A stretch of 64,000 nucleotides of DNA from Cephalotrichum gorgonifer (taxonomy: Eukaryota > Ascomycota > Sordariomycetes > Microascales > Microascaceae), in assembly GCA_900312665.1 (NCBI GenBank), contig ONZQ02000003.1, positions 2,008,391-2,072,390 of the forward strand, read 5' to 3'. How positions within the stretch are numbered: the first letter of the stretch is position 1; every line of letters begins with the position of its first letter. Under the pieces are notes generated by a model, which was not told the origin of the DNA, ran no database searches, and saw nothing but the letters and a program-made list of their open reading frames with translations. A program made the translations under genes and the position numbers. Positions 1-12,052 of this stretch are shown piece after piece.

Positions 1-364
1 TCGTGCATATGGCGATGTCCGTGTTGCTGTGCGTTGCGGTGCGTGTGGCTGAAGCTCTGGTGGAAGAATTTTCGCGTGCTACTACCTACTACTTGCTTTG
101 CATGCTCATCTCAGACTGAGTATTAGTGCTGAGTATGAGTACAAGACACCCAACGGGCAACATAGCGGGGCTAGGTGCTGAGACTGACTGTTACAGGCTC
201 CACCATCGCACTACGGCAGGGCCTCACGGGGAGAATTGGCGCTAATGCAACTACTTGCGCCGCCTGAATGCCCAACCCGCGACCCACCAGTATACTTCTA
301 ACTAGTGCATGGCAAAATCGTCACCCAATACGGAAGGAGCAATCCACGGACGGCTTTCCACCTC

Positions 365-470
365 AACTCGCATCTCCCATAATACTGTATCTGCATCTTC
401 ATCTCCCATCCTCATCTCCATCTCCCACCTTCATCTCCCATCTTGCATCTTCATCCACCTTCCCGCTCGT
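365..470. repeat. degenerate CATCTCCCAT-like repeat
   Basis: CATCTCCCAT, CATCTTCATC and CATCTCCATC words recur in tandem with variation across about 100 bases. It looks like simple-sequence DNA and explains the Ser/His/Pro-rich open frames on this strand. Confidence 0.7.
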
Positions 471-1840
471 ACATTCCATCCCCCCATCTCGCCCCTGTGG
501 CAGCCGCCTCGGATTTCAGACATACAGTGATACTGGAAACAGCTCAGTGGCTGGAAACGACCTCACATCTCACATTCAAGTAGAGCCAAAGTCTAGGTTG
601 ACTTCTCCAGATATCGTCTTTTTTCCTTCCCGAGTCTCATCATACCCCTGCCTCTCACGGGCTCAGCTCCCAAGAGAGAAGAAAGCCACACACCAGCGCC
701 GGCCCAGGCGGAGAGGTCTTAAAGACAATGGTGCCCGCTTGTGTGATATTGCTTTTCTTAAGTTTCCCTCTTCGCCCAATCATCCTCCTCCTGGCATCCG
801 AGACTATGCTCAACTCGGGACCCCCTTACCCATACATAGGTTACACCTAGCCATCCCTACCCTGCAAGTACGCCGGATGGGTGCCGAGCTACGAGTACAG
901 GCAAGCTAGGGAGAGGGCACTGGGGCGTGAGCATATCCATCTCTACCCCATCTCCACATCGGTCGGCAATATCAGGCACACTCAACCTCACCGGATCTCA
1001 AGTTGATACCTTCCCCATGTCTCCTGTCTCACTCCACTCGGCAAAGGAAGGGCCGTTTATTCCTCCTGGGTTGCAGTACGAGTACCCATATGCTCGGGCG
1101 GGATAGGAGACAGGGTGCTGCCCTTTCTTCGTTATAAACCCGTGTATCTCTTCGTAGTCATTCCCGGGGCAAGTGCTCAAAGTCCCCGTGCGACATGTCG
1201 TACTGGGTTACCATGCTTACAAGTGTGGACCAACGATAACTACTACCCCGGGATCGGGTATCTGATATACGAATACACACCCAGTCTCAGTATCAATCTC
1301 GGCCCAAGTACAAGTACCAGCCTGGTAACCCTCCGAGTCGCGCCAAAACCACAAACGTCAACCATGGAAAGCTACGATACTATTATTCCCCTTAAACCGA
1401 GACCTATATCTACTCATTCTGGCGCGCTCGTGCCAGCCACCAGCAGCCCATCTCGAACCATGACCGCCACCCGCACCTAAACCGAGAACCTGCTTGCGGC
1501 GAGACCTGCCAGCACCCGGACTCGAATCAGCACTCGCGAATCTAACTGGCTCCCTCCCCTTATTCGAACCTCGTGCAACCCCCTGCCCAGGGAGTTTTTC
1601 CGTATCCGATGGTTGAGAGCGAGCGTTGTAGGTGGCTTTGTGGCGGCCGTTTCGAGAGACCATACTCTTTCCGCTTTTCGGCGCCGCCTCTTCACTTACT
1701 TGCACAAATCACAACTCCCCTTTCCCATTTCCCGGCCCTTTGAGCCTTTGATGCACTTTCTCGACTCGGGCCCTCGCACCGCTGCAGAGCACTCCCCGGC
1801 GATTGACATTCGGAGTACGTTGTCGAGCGCTGGAACCCCT

Positions 1841-1863
1841 CCCCCCCCCCCCCTTTTTTTTTT
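1841..1863. repeat. C13-T10 homopolymer junction
   Basis: Thirteen C are followed directly by ten T. The length is prone to slippage and sequencing error. No gene is affected. Confidence 0.9.
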
Positions 1864-2970
1864 CTCCATCGGACGGCTGCGGGTGACGAACCATCAATCC
1901 CATCGGGTCTGGCTCTTGGTCTTTAGCTGATACTAGGACGGTATCCCATCATTTTGTGGGCGCCTCTTCACATCGGCAAAGGGAGAGGGGCAAGAAAGGC
2001 ATGTGGCAGGATGTTTCGTCTTACTTTTTCTGCCGCTCGCCAGCCTATTCATTGTTCGGTGTTACATTCTTTTTACCTACCAAACGTGGCACTCGAGGTC
2101 GGGATTGCGGCTGCTGTCTTGCCGTATTTGCTTTTCCACTCAAAACAACCTCCCCACCTCCATGCACCATCCTTCAATAGTCCCCCCCCCAAAAGCATTT
2201 TCTTGGGGGGATGATACCCGGTTATTCTTGTAGTGCCGCATCGGAGCGGCTTTCGTGGATGATAAGTGCGCCAGCAGTCCCTCCTTTCGAGTCCACGCAG
2301 GCTCAACTTTCTTGAGTAACATCTCGGCGGAGGTCATGTACATGTATATGCCCGTTCCCACCTCCACCCTCTCAACTTGAAAAGCAAGGAGCTGTCACGA
2401 TCTAGCCATCTGTACCCACACATTGTCTCGCCTAACTGAGGGCTTACCTGTCTGTCTCTTACACCTCGGAATCGGTTCGAAGGAACAGCGCGTGGCACAA
2501 GATAAAACTCCCTGCCACCCTGGCACTCTCCGTTCCTCTCATGACCGGTTTCTCTCCTTCTACGCTGTCGAGTTCTCAGCGTGTATTACCGGGATATTTG
2601 GTACACCTTTGTTTTCATTCCCAAGACTCTCCTTTCGTGACGTTACGTTGATACTGTGTTTTCCGTTCTGTGTTGGGTGGGATTTCGTCTGCGCTGGCGT
2701 TCTACCTGTCTCGATTCACAGCAGTAGGTAACTCCCACTCTTTTTGATCCATCACCGATTCTAATGAAGGCAACACCAAAAACCAGCCTCCTTCACCGCT
2801 TGAGGGTCCGTTGTTCCACGGATTTGGCTTTCCCGGGCCAATTCTCATGTACAACACTTCCTGAGGCGACCCTACAGCTGCCTGAGCTCCTATTCAGCTC
2901 TGCTGCTGCCACATCCTGAAGTCACTTACATGCAGAATCGGTTAGGTTTTGTGGGAATACACCGCCCAAG

Positions 2971-4827
2971 ATGAACTGCAACTTCCCAGAGCTACTAGTA
3001 AACGACCTAGAAGCCTCAAACTCGGTATTTGTGGCCAAGAACTTGACCGCTGGCGCTCCATCTGCCCTGTCTCTGGACGCCACACGAACGCTGCTATCGA
3101 CAAAAGAGTCTGGCCTACTGCACCCGGTCGACGAGCTGCTTTCACCTGGTTTTGAGGAGAAGGAAGACTACACCCCAGCTCCGAGCCCTGGTATTCGATA
3201 TCACTCAGCCCTCAGCCAGATCAGATTACTAGAGCCCATTGACGAGGCCCCGGCGTTGGTAGGAGGGAGCTTCGACGACACCACCATCGCAAACGGCCAC
3301 GAGTCCGACTGGGACTCCGTGACTTCTAGCAGCCACTCGTCTAGCATCTTGGGCACGCCGTGCGTCAAGCTCCGAAAGGTATCGGTGGTTACGACGGCGT
3401 CTTCCATCTCCTCGGGCCCCTTGGCGCCCGAGCTCAGCGGCTGCGTCGCCGAGCCCGGGTCCGTGGCTGAGATGAGCTGGATAGATGCGGACTCGGATGA
3501 TGACGAAGCCGAGCTCCGGAGCCCGGATTTCCCTCGTGCTGCGTCAGCGCCTCCTACTACGAGGCGGCTTACCTTCGCCCCGGAGACGGATATGGCACGG
3601 GTCCAAGAGGTCGATACGCCTAAAGGTGTGGTAAACATGGATAAACGTCCGAAAACTCCAGCCCACACCTACCCTCGGCCTCGAGGTGAGTGCCACTCCC
3701 TTCGCTCTGGGACGGCGTCCAAAGTCTGGGCCGCTCGCCGGCGAGGTACCATCGGGGTAGGCACGGGCAAAATCCTTTCACCCGGTCGCGCCTCGAGCCT
3801 GCCGGAGGACGAGGCACCGATTCCAACGCCACCAATCTCGCGGTCGTACTCCTTGTCCACTCTACCTTCAAGACGGGAGAATAACTCGTCGCACGACGTC
3901 CTTGGTGCCGAAGCGGAAGTCCTAGAGACTAAAACCGACTTCGCCCCATCGTGCGTCTCCATTCGAAGTCGCGCGTCTTCAGTTCCTCTCACGAAACACA
4001 CTGCCGACGACACCCCCGCTACCAACTCTAACGTCCAAACATGGATCGAATCGTCGATCGACGTGGCGACGAAGCCGGATGACCAACTCCGCGGTATTCC
4101 GCTCCCACCGGACGTCATCGACAACATCCGCATCTCCATAGCCTGCTTCCCCGACACCATGCTCCTGACTTCGAGCTTATCCGTCGAGACCATCCGGTCC
4201 TACTCCCGCATGGTGAAGACCCCTCCCCTGGACTACGCCTCGGCCCCGTCGTCCTCCTACCCGCACAAGAGACGGGGCCTCGCGAGGATCCTCTCGACAA
4301 GGCGGCTCGGGACCCCGGAATCCACATCCGCCGGGCGCAGAGATTCGGCGGAGGACGGGCCGAGTACCCCCTGGGCATGTCTGCGGCCTGTGTTCGATGC
4401 GGGGGAGGATTACCTCCGCGACGCGCTATACGCGCACATCGTCGTGTACAACTACATCTCCGCCCTCCCCAGGTCCCGACCAGCGGCCCCGTCGCTAACC
4501 CGACCCAGCTCGCGGCTGAGCGTCATGGGCGGCGACGGGGCCATCCCGAAGAAGGCAGCCTCTCTCCTGGGCCTCCGGACCCAGGTCCTGGCCCGGTCCC
4601 CGACTGAAACGCTGAGAGTCCCCGGCCCGCCCTCGCAGGCCGAGAACACGACTAAGAGGGACGAGGCGCTAAGAGACCTCCTGGTGGGGTTGTCGCGGTG
4701 CATAGATAGGCTGGTGGTGGCTCTCAAGGAAGGCGCTCCGGAGGCGGCGGGCGAGGGGGCGGTCCCTGTTGATGTATACCTTGCGAGGACTTTGTGCGAG
4801 GTTGTTAGGTGCTCCGAGGAGCGCTGA
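2971..4827 (+). CDS. Ser-rich hypothetical fungal protein with C-terminal helical region
   Basis: A single uninterrupted frame of 618 residues from an ATG at 2971. I do not recognise the family. Residues 1 to about 365 look disordered, with many Ser/Thr/Pro and phosphorylation-like SP/TP and RxxS patches plus an acidic run (DSDDDEAE near 175). From about 370 onward the sequence becomes more ordered: a segment starting LPPDVIDNIRISIACFPD, then SVETIRSYSRMVK, a stretch rich in Tyr and hydrophobics (DYLRDALYAHIVVYNYI), and a final helical segment with alternating Leu/Val (LRDLLVGLSRCIDRLVVALKE). There is no signal peptide or membrane segment. Base composition and codon use match the neighbouring genes, which supports a real gene. 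Its function is unknown. The start could lie further upstream if a 5' exon was missed. Confidence 0.7.
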   Translation: MNCNFPELLVNDLEASNSVFVAKNLTAGAPSALSLDATRTLLSTKESGLLHPVDELLSPGFEEKEDYTPAPSPGIRYHSALSQIRLLEPIDEAPALVGGSFDDTTIANGHESDWDSVTSSSHSSSILGTPCVKLRKVSVVTTASSISSGPLAPELSGCVAEPGSVAEMSWIDADSDDDEAELRSPDFPRAASAPPTTRRLTFAPETDMARVQEVDTPKGVVNMDKRPKTPAHTYPRPRGECHSLRSGTASKVWAARRRGTIGVGTGKILSPGRASSLPEDEAPIPTPPISRSYSLSTLPSRRENNSSHDVLGAEAEVLETKTDFAPSCVSIRSRASSVPLTKHTADDTPATNSNVQTWIESSIDVATKPDDQLRGIPLPPDVIDNIRISIACFPDTMLLTSSLSVETIRSYSRMVKTPPLDYASAPSSSYPHKRRGLARILSTRRLGTPESTSAGRRDSAEDGPSTPWACLRPVFDAGEDYLRDALYAHIVVYNYISALPRSRPAAPSLTRPSSRLSVMGGDGAIPKKAASLLGLRTQVLARSPTETLRVPGPPSQAENTTKRDEALRDLLVGLSRCIDRLVVALKEGAPEAAGEGAVPVDVYLARTLCEVVRCSEER

Positions 4828-5203
4828 CCGCCCCCCCTTTCTTCTTTTCTTTCCTTCTTTCACGAGGGTAGTCAATTTGTTGCGTGCTGGGAGGCTTATA
4901 CCGTCGTTCTTTTTTTACCCCCCCCTTTTGTTGGTGTTTGGTCTATCGAGTCTGGGTTTACAAAGGGCCGTATGGGTGGTTCGTTTTGTGATTTCTAGGG
5001 TTAACTCTTGACGAGAACAACGAGGATGGGAAAATGGGAACACGAGTTTAACGGACACCGTATGGAGATTATAATGCTTATTATGACTGAGATGGGTATA
5101 CGTATGCGTGAAAAACCCCCCCTTCTCATTCCTCCCTGTCTCCCCCCCTTACTTTCCATTACTCCGGTGTCCATAAACCCCGTCGGTTTACGCCGCCTAC
5201 ACC
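4828..5203. other. convergent 3' region
   Basis: Short spacer between the stop at 4827 (+) and the FAD oxidase stop at 5204 (-). It is rich in pyrimidine runs and presumably holds both 3' untranslated regions. No gene seen. Confidence 0.6.
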
Positions 5204-7303
5204 CTACACCCTACAAAGGCGGCCCTCGACCTCCTCCCACCTCTCATTCCCCACACACGGATGGCACCAGAACACATCCTTCGGGTCTACGTCGCGCTTG
5301 ATGGCCAGGAGCCTCTCGTAGTTCTCGCCCCAGAACGTCTGCTGCCAGTCATGTTGGTACTTGTAGGCCTATCAAAGAAAAAAGGTCAGCGGCCGCAGTC
5401 CCCAGGATACAAACGAAACAAGATTGGGGGTGGGGAGGAGAAGCTCACCTCGTTGACATAAGCCCCCGTATCAGGCGCCATCTCCTCAAGAACCTCCAGC
5501 GCGGCCTCAAGCGCTTCTCGGGAGCGTGCATCGTCCGAGGCGTTGCGAGGAGCGAACTGTTCTCCGATGGCTACGGAACCTCCGAGTTAGTTTCCGCCGA
5601 TGGAAAAAGAAAGAAGATGCCGGTAATGAGGGAGAGACGTGTGATTGGAACCTACTGTTATGCACATACGACGTCCTCCAGGCCGGCGAAACGGCGGTCC
5701 CCCCGCCCCTCGGCTCGGCCTCAAAGACGCCCTTCCCCGAGACCATGTACACCATAAGCTGGCCCGTCAGGTCCTCCAGCCTATCCAGACGCGCCGCGAG
5801 CTCGCCGGCGTCCCCCGTCAGCGTATCCTCACCAAACAGCCTTGACCCTAGCCACTGGCTACTCCCCGCGGCGCCGTTGTCGTGGTAGACGGAGTACCAG
5901 TCCTGGAACGAGCCGTACTTCTCAATAACCGGGCCGAAGGTTACGTTCGAGTCGGGGAAGCGCTGTGCGGCCTCTTCAACGATGGGCTCCATGAGGTTGA
6001 GCATGTCCTTCTCATCGTCTGTGTCCTGGAGCGTGAGCATGCCGAAGATGCCACCAAGAAGGGGTGGGCCGGGGTCGGGGCCGGCGGGGTTGACCATTTC
6101 TTTGGCCAGCCACACGTATCCGGCCAGGCCGGAGTCCGATAGCGAGGGTACCTTGGACAGGAAAAGAGCCTGGATGTCAGTGATGTTGGGGGCGGTAGAT
6201 GTCGTGCCGAGCATGAAGATCATGTGGAGCATCTTGGGGCTCGGGATGACCCTCAGCGTCACCGAAGTGAGAACACCAAACGTAGAGCCTCCACCCTATA
6301 TGCGTGTTAGTGGAGAGTGGAGGAATGGAAAAGATTCCCCGGTACGGTGTAGAGATCGACCCACCCCTCTCATGGCCCAGAATATGTCTTCGTTCCGGCA
6401 TTCATTAGCGGTGATGTGGTCACCGTCTGGTGTGACGACTTCCATCTCGAGGACTTGGTCGACAGCCAGGCCGTTCCGGGTGGATAGCATCGAGTGGCCG
6501 CCCCCGGTGATGTAGCCGCCAACGCCAACAGACTTCGCACCGCCTCCGACAACGGTTTCGCCGTAGGGGTCGAGGTAGTCGTGCAGGTCAATCATCTGGA
6601 CACCCGCCCCAGCAGTGACGGCGTTTCCTTTGATGGAGCTCCGGCACCCACGGGGGCGGAACGAGCCCTTGTGGTACTCGATATCCTTCATGTAGTGGGT
6701 CCAGATAGATAGGGAGTTGGGCGCGATTGACCTGCCAATAAAGTCATGCCCAGTCCCCTTGACGACGAGGCGCACGTCGTTCTTGCCCGCTGATATGTGC
6801 CCGTGTTAGTGGCCATCCAGGAGCGCCTACCCCGACAGAGACGCCGACTCACCAAACTTCACCGCGCGCCGGACATGCTCGACCTCGGTGGCATTTACGA
6901 CGAATGCAGGATATCCCGAACCGTCGCACGGATAACGTTCGAAAGGAAGACAGGAGTCATTGCTGAATTGGTTCCATTGGATGGAGGTTGGGTCCGAGGT
7001 GTGGAAGTCGTAAGTGAACCACCCGGCGACGACTGCCGGGCACTTGTCTGGGTCGTAGGTTCGTTGTCCTGGATGACAGACAGCTCCTGCTGGAGTTGGT
7101 TGAAGCAGTCTTCCTCCAAGGGATTCATTGAACCTAGCCCAGGACCCCTTTGAAGGCCAGTCAGTATCTCCTGGGATGACCTTACATGATCGCGATGAGT
7201 GGTGCCGCCCCCCATTGCCATTGACAGGAACTGCCGCCAAGCAGAGAAATTGAACAAGATATAAGGCGATGGTGGGGAGTTTTAGAGACGGGAGTGAAGT
7301 CAT
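5204..7303 (-). CDS. secreted VAO/PCMH-type FAD-dependent oxidoreductase
   Basis: Five exons, complement of 5204-5368, 5449-5570, 5656-6295, 6365-6789 and 6853-7303, give 600 residues. The first about 30 residues are a typical signal peptide with a hydrophobic core, so the enzyme is probably secreted, and several N-x-S/T sequons follow. The FAD-binding PCMH domain starts near residue 130. RLVVKGTGHDFIGRS contains H165, the likely covalent FAD attachment site, and GVGGYITGGGHS is the glycine-rich FAD-binding segment. The position where berberine-bridge enzymes carry a second FAD-linking Cys has no Cys, so a single covalent bond is inferred. The C-terminus has the BBE-like ending (NYERLLAIKRDVDPKDVFWCHPCVGNE). 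The family resembles fungal isoamyl alcohol oxidase / 6-hydroxynicotine oxidase-like proteins. The substrate cannot be told from sequence. No biosynthetic cluster surrounds it. Confidence 0.9.
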
Positions 7304-10052
7304 CTTGAAGAAAGAAGGGCAGGTACAACGGAGGGACAGTGTTATGGTGTTTTATATGGCCAATACGCAGGTACTGGTACACGCAAACAGGTCCACGTAT
7401 ACACTGGCGTACTCGAACAGGCACCAGGATTGGATGAGTGCCAAAAATATGACGACGCTTTTCCCGATGCGACACGGTGGTACACTAAGACCTGCGAGCT
7501 TATTCCGGGGATGATAGTGGGTAACTAGGGTAGGGGGAACGATTCCGTGAAGGGCGGGAGATAGTTATATACATCACTTCGGGAGCTGCTGCACTTACAC
7601 GGGGATGGAAAACGGCAGTCGAATTGTCAAGAGACTCTCCACTATAATTGCTGTAGAACGCCTTGCACCGAATAGTTGGGCCTCTAGAAATTGGCCTCAT
7701 AAACCACACGTCGGTTATTGTGCCGTATGGCTCGTATGAATCGGTAGTATGCTGGGGCTGGTACGTATCGCGGTCGTGTTCCTCGCATTCGCTGGGTAAA
7801 TACTAACAAAAGCCCCCTGGATGTACACTGTGGCTTGTTCAGGAAGTAGAGCCGGGTGTGCTTTGATGGTGGGGGTGGGGCAAGTCTTGGTGCCGAGAGG
7901 GGCTTCGAAAGTAAGCTCGGAAGAAAGTCCGGGGCCGGCGGCGAATGTGTTCGGCTGTGTGGCAAGCAGCGTTGACGAATGACGACCTATCTCAAGGGAG
8001 AACGGGGTAAAAAGGCTGGTGGTTATTGATAGGGCTGGCGTGTGGACGAATATATGGGACAAAAACGGATGATAGGAGAAATACTTCCTGAGGCCCCGAA
8101 GACAAGACTTGCGAATAGCGTCCCTTTTGAAGAGCACATTCTGCTCGCGGGGGTCTCTGCCGCGTACATGTACTCCTAGATAGGAGACGGATCTGAAGGC
8201 ATCGCGAGACGCTTGTTCCTGACGTACGCAAAACGATGGAACACGCGTACGCGAGCGTGGAAAACTCAAGTAAACTAGCGACTACCATTGTCAAAGGGAC
8301 TATCATGACGTCCTCCATCACATCGGGCCATTATTGGTGATAGTAGCGGGCCCGGGGAATTGGGGGCTTAGGGTTCCAGGTAGCCTTGGCATCGTCCGGT
8401 GTTGCGAAGCGAGGCAGACCAGGCGGCAGCCTGCATTACACAGGCACAGGCACAGGACCAGGAACGGACCAGCCATCGGTCATGTAAGTCCCGGGGTATG
8501 TATGGTGTGGATGGTGTCGTCACGCAAGCCAGCCGGCCTTCAGAGGTAATACGGTACTCAGCCCTCCGGTTTGAACCCCTGGTCCGATATGCCGCTCGCG
8601 TGCTCATGAGGCCGCGGCCGCGAGACACACATCTGCTCGCATCTGTCGTATCATAACAAAAGTCGACGAAGTCGGAGGGGGCCCAACTCCAGCCTTCCTC
8701 CAGCAAACCGGCACGGGAATGGAGTTTGTGACGCGTGGCTCGGGTGGCAGCGTCGCAATTGGGCGGATGCGGCGAGTGCCAAGAAGTCTGAGCTTACCAA
8801 GTTGGTGGTTCTGGCGTGGATGACGACGTCAGCAGCTGGCAACATCCCAAATATAGCTAGCGACAATGGTAAATTAGACCTGCGACTCATTACATGGATG
8901 CACTTTTGTCTTGGATGGGGAGGAGGAAACGTTGTATTTTGAGCGGCACGGCTGCTCTTCATGCTATTCTCTATGAGACTGCGCCATAACTGTAGCTGCA
9001 TTGGACTCGAAATTGGTGTCGATGGCATTTGGTGGTGACGACGACGATGGCACACGGCAAGGTTGACAAGTCGTCACGCTCCCTGGCGGTTCCCAAGAGC
9101 TGACGAAACAGTAGATTTGAAGCGCCGGATACACTCGGGGCCGCCCTAATACCCCCACGAAGAGCACTCGGCTGAGGGTTATACGTGCTGCGATCGAACG
9201 TACGCCGGAGTAAGCCGGTCGGCACATCCGGAAGGCTCATAACCACCCCTTGCATGCTGTCACGGGACTACCGACTTTTGAAGTTCGAGATACTGTAGGT
9301 AGGCGGCGGCGTCGATGACGAGTTAATGTATGGGCTTGTCACCAAAAAGGGAATATGTTGAGTGAGGTCTGAGTGTGTGGTGCAAACAATGGGAGGGGAG
9401 GAGGCCAAGAAAGATACATGTATCCTATGATTATATAGGTAGCCATGATGGAAGGCACGGTGGGTGATCACGGGGGTAGGCGCGAGCATGATGGAAGGTG
9501 CGACGGGCGCACGAGTCCTCGTAAGGATATGCGTGGAGAAGAAGGAAGTATGGACGCATTTGGCGATCACCAGCTCGCCCATTCAGTTCGTAGGCCAGTA
9601 GGACGCGGTGTACTAAGTAGACCAGACAGACGGGATACGACCCCATGGCCGCCGAGTTTAAGCTTCCTGGGTATAAGTCTTGGCAGGGCCTTTCTTCTCC
9701 CATCCTGGTGCGGAAACAGTCCGTCGGGTGCCATGCCCAGACATTGACTCAGGGCCAAGTTGGCGGCACTGCCTAGATGGATGGTGGGGGTGAGTTGCGA
9801 GTCAGGGTAGCCTTGAATTCTTGACTAAGCAGATGGTGCCCACTGTAGCTAAGCCGCCATAAACCCATGTGATAACTAGTTATCTTCATCCAACGGAAGC
9901 ACCTTGGGAATGTTTACTACGACGGGCATCTGACCGAAGGCCTGGAGAATATCCTGCCAAGGTAGAAAGCTGCGCGTTTTGTAGCGATACGCAGTTCTAG
10001 GTCATCCACCCACGCCCGATATTTTTCCAGCTCACCCCCCAGACGAACAACC
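7304..10052. other. intergenic stretch, no supported gene
   Basis: About 2.7 kb between divergent genes, so it should hold the promoters of the FAD oxidase (left) and the Gemin2 gene (right). The longest frame, about 184 residues on the minus strand near 7715-8269, has no recognisable motif and low-complexity composition, so I do not call it. No RNA gene or mobile element seen. Confidence 0.5.
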
Positions 10053-11677
10053 ATGGGCTCTAAACGAAATCTCGACGACGACGTCGAGAACCTCCCCGCG
10101 GTACCTTCCTCGAAACGCCCGAAGCGCGACGGAGGCTCTTCCAAACGCAACCACCAGAATGCCTACATGGACCCGACGTGGGGCCAGAAGTATTTCTTCC
10201 TCAGTCAGGATGCCACCTCAACCATCCCGCAAGAGGAGGGTCTGGAGTGGGAGGATGATGCAGACGCCATGGCATATCTGCGAGGCGTAAGGTGAGCAGC
10301 CCCCCATCCCCCGATACCCTTCTCTCACGCCGACCGAAAGCTCTGTTTGTGCTGAACCGATTCTCTACATTTCCCCCCTTTCGCCAGACTCCTGTGATGC
10401 TGATGTGGTGAGTATTTTCGTCTTTTAGAAAGCAGGCAACAAGCATACCCCATCTCCTCGTTGCGCCCAAGATCGGTCCCCAACTGCCTTCGTCCTTCCA
10501 ACGTAACGACTCCCGAGGTGACGACGACACCTCTGACGAAGAGGGTGAAGTCCCCCAGCGAACCATTTACGATAATGGCACGGGCGACTTCCGCGGCTAC
10601 TACCGGGACGGCGCCTACACTGCCGCCCCCGATCCAAAAGACGACACCGACGGGGACGAATATCACGACTCAGAAGAAGGTGCGGCGGCGGCCGTCGCAG
10701 AAGCCTACTTCACCGCGATTCGCACTCGATTCCACTCCCTCCGCTCCCGCCTACACACATCCCCACCACCCCACCTCGTCACCGCCCTGCCCGCCTCGAA
10801 CTCTCCCCTCGTGGGCGCTTTCGGACCCCGCAGCTACACCTTCATCCAGTGGACGAAGCGCCTCGAGTCGACCGACCCCCTTCCAGTGCAGGTAGCCTCA
10901 ATGGACAAGGACGCCGTGCTGCGCATCCTGCGGGTCATGATGGGCGGCAAGTTCCTGCGGGTCGGGAGGGAAGTCTCGGAACGGACGAGTAGGTGGCTCT
11001 GGGCGCTACTGGCGAGACTCCCGCCGGTGGGGGAGCTGGCGCACACGGAAGTGGGGTGGGTAAGGGACTTGGGGAGGCGGGCCGTGCTGCTTGGCAGGAG
11101 CCTTGCGGAGATGGCGGCGTTGAGGGAGGAAATGGCGGGGGGCGGGGGGGATCTGGGTATTAATGACGGCGTAGACGAAAGCGATGAGGACGAGGATGTT
11201 GCGCAGGAGTTCGAGGGGGATGGCATCTACAGCGAGGATGATGAGACGAGGCCGGAGGGGACGCAACAAAGTGACTCAGCGGAAGGCGATGGGGGTGAAA
11301 CTGATCAGGATGGGCGCGTAGATGTCGATGGTGGTGCAGATACAAAACCCGAAGATGGGGAAGGTGAGGAAGGGGTCGAAGAAGAGGCGGAAGGCGACGC
11401 CCCCATGGACATGGACATCGAAGGGGAAGATGACGCGGATGACGAGCCGCCTGAGGACCTCGAAGCTGCTAAGCGCAGACTCTTGGCTCAGATCGGCCAG
11501 ATCCGTGACTCTTCGCCCCAAGAATCGGTCGCGGGCGAGGAGGATGACGGCGGCGAAGCTACCATGAGGGCGAGGATGAACATGCGGGCGACGATCAACA
11601 TGATTCTGACGGTCGCCGGCGAATTCTACGGGCAGCGTGACCTGCTGGAATTTAGGGACCCCTTTACTGGCATTTGA
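10053..11677 (+). CDS. GEMIN2: Gemin2/SIP1 family protein (spliceosomal snRNP assembly)
   Basis: Two exons, 10053-10291 and 10429-11677, give 495 residues. The intron (137 nt) starts GTGAGC and ends TTTTAG, and the join reads AYLRGVRKQATSIPHLLVAPK. Family-typical features are YMDPTWGQKYFF near residue 37, the WEDDADAMAYLRGVR helix, the amphipathic segment AYFTAIRTRFHSLRSRL and the C-terminal NMRATINMILTVAGEFYGQRDLLEF. Known family members (human Gemin2, yeast Brr1) help load Sm proteins onto snRNA. A Lys/Arg-rich nuclear-type signal lies near residues 22-34. An acidic, Gly-rich segment of about 100 residues (roughly 324-424) interrupts the C-terminal half and is probably a disordered loop. 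The gene converges on the RNR inhibitor gene. The assignment rests on motif resemblance, not a search. Confidence 0.82.
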
Positions 11678-12052
11678 TCGGTGGCTCTCGGCAGGTTGAA
11701 GTAGGTTGACCCCCAAGGTTGGTACATAGAACATAATGTGGTCCAGTGTGGGTTTGGCGCACAAAAGACGAATCCTATAGCAATACCAGATAATATATTC
11801 CCAAAGCCTCCATCAGCCGTTGTCGTGAGACAGTGCACTAGAAGACATCAGCGCTATAACCCAAACGCCGGATCCCATGGAGAAGAAAAAAAAAAGACAT
11901 GGGCCGCCCAAATCCAGTATCCGCTGCCCTTCCTGATGTGCCCCCTTCCCGTTTGAACCACCCCAGAGCCGTCCGGTTACCGAGTATTACACTCAAAAAA
12001 AGTCGTACACAAAACACACACAACCCCCCGTCAACCCCCCAACCTTCGCTCT
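11678..12052. other. convergent 3' region
   Basis: Spacer between two stops on opposite strands. It contains A-runs and AATAATATATTC-like AT-rich sequence compatible with 3' end formation. No gene seen. Confidence 0.55.

Larger units (their letters stand above)
1..2970. other. gene-poor stretch, no supported gene
   Basis: I see no recognisable protein, tRNA or rRNA here. The open frames are short, low-complexity and rich in Ser/Pro/His, as expected from CT-rich DNA. The stretch holds a degenerate CATCTCCCAT-type repeat near 365-470, a C13T10 tract at 1841-1863 and several TAC-GAGTAC type words (for example near 1075 and 1310). The last few hundred bases probably contain the promoter and leader of the gene starting at 2971. 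Confidence 0.5.

Noticed and set aside
268..909. 213-residue frame near the left end
   Set aside because: Composition reflects CT-rich repeats. There are no conserved motifs and the codon use is unlike the real genes.
7715..8269. 184-residue minus-strand frame
   Set aside because: No motif, signal peptide or plausible neighbouring exons. It remains possible but unsupported.
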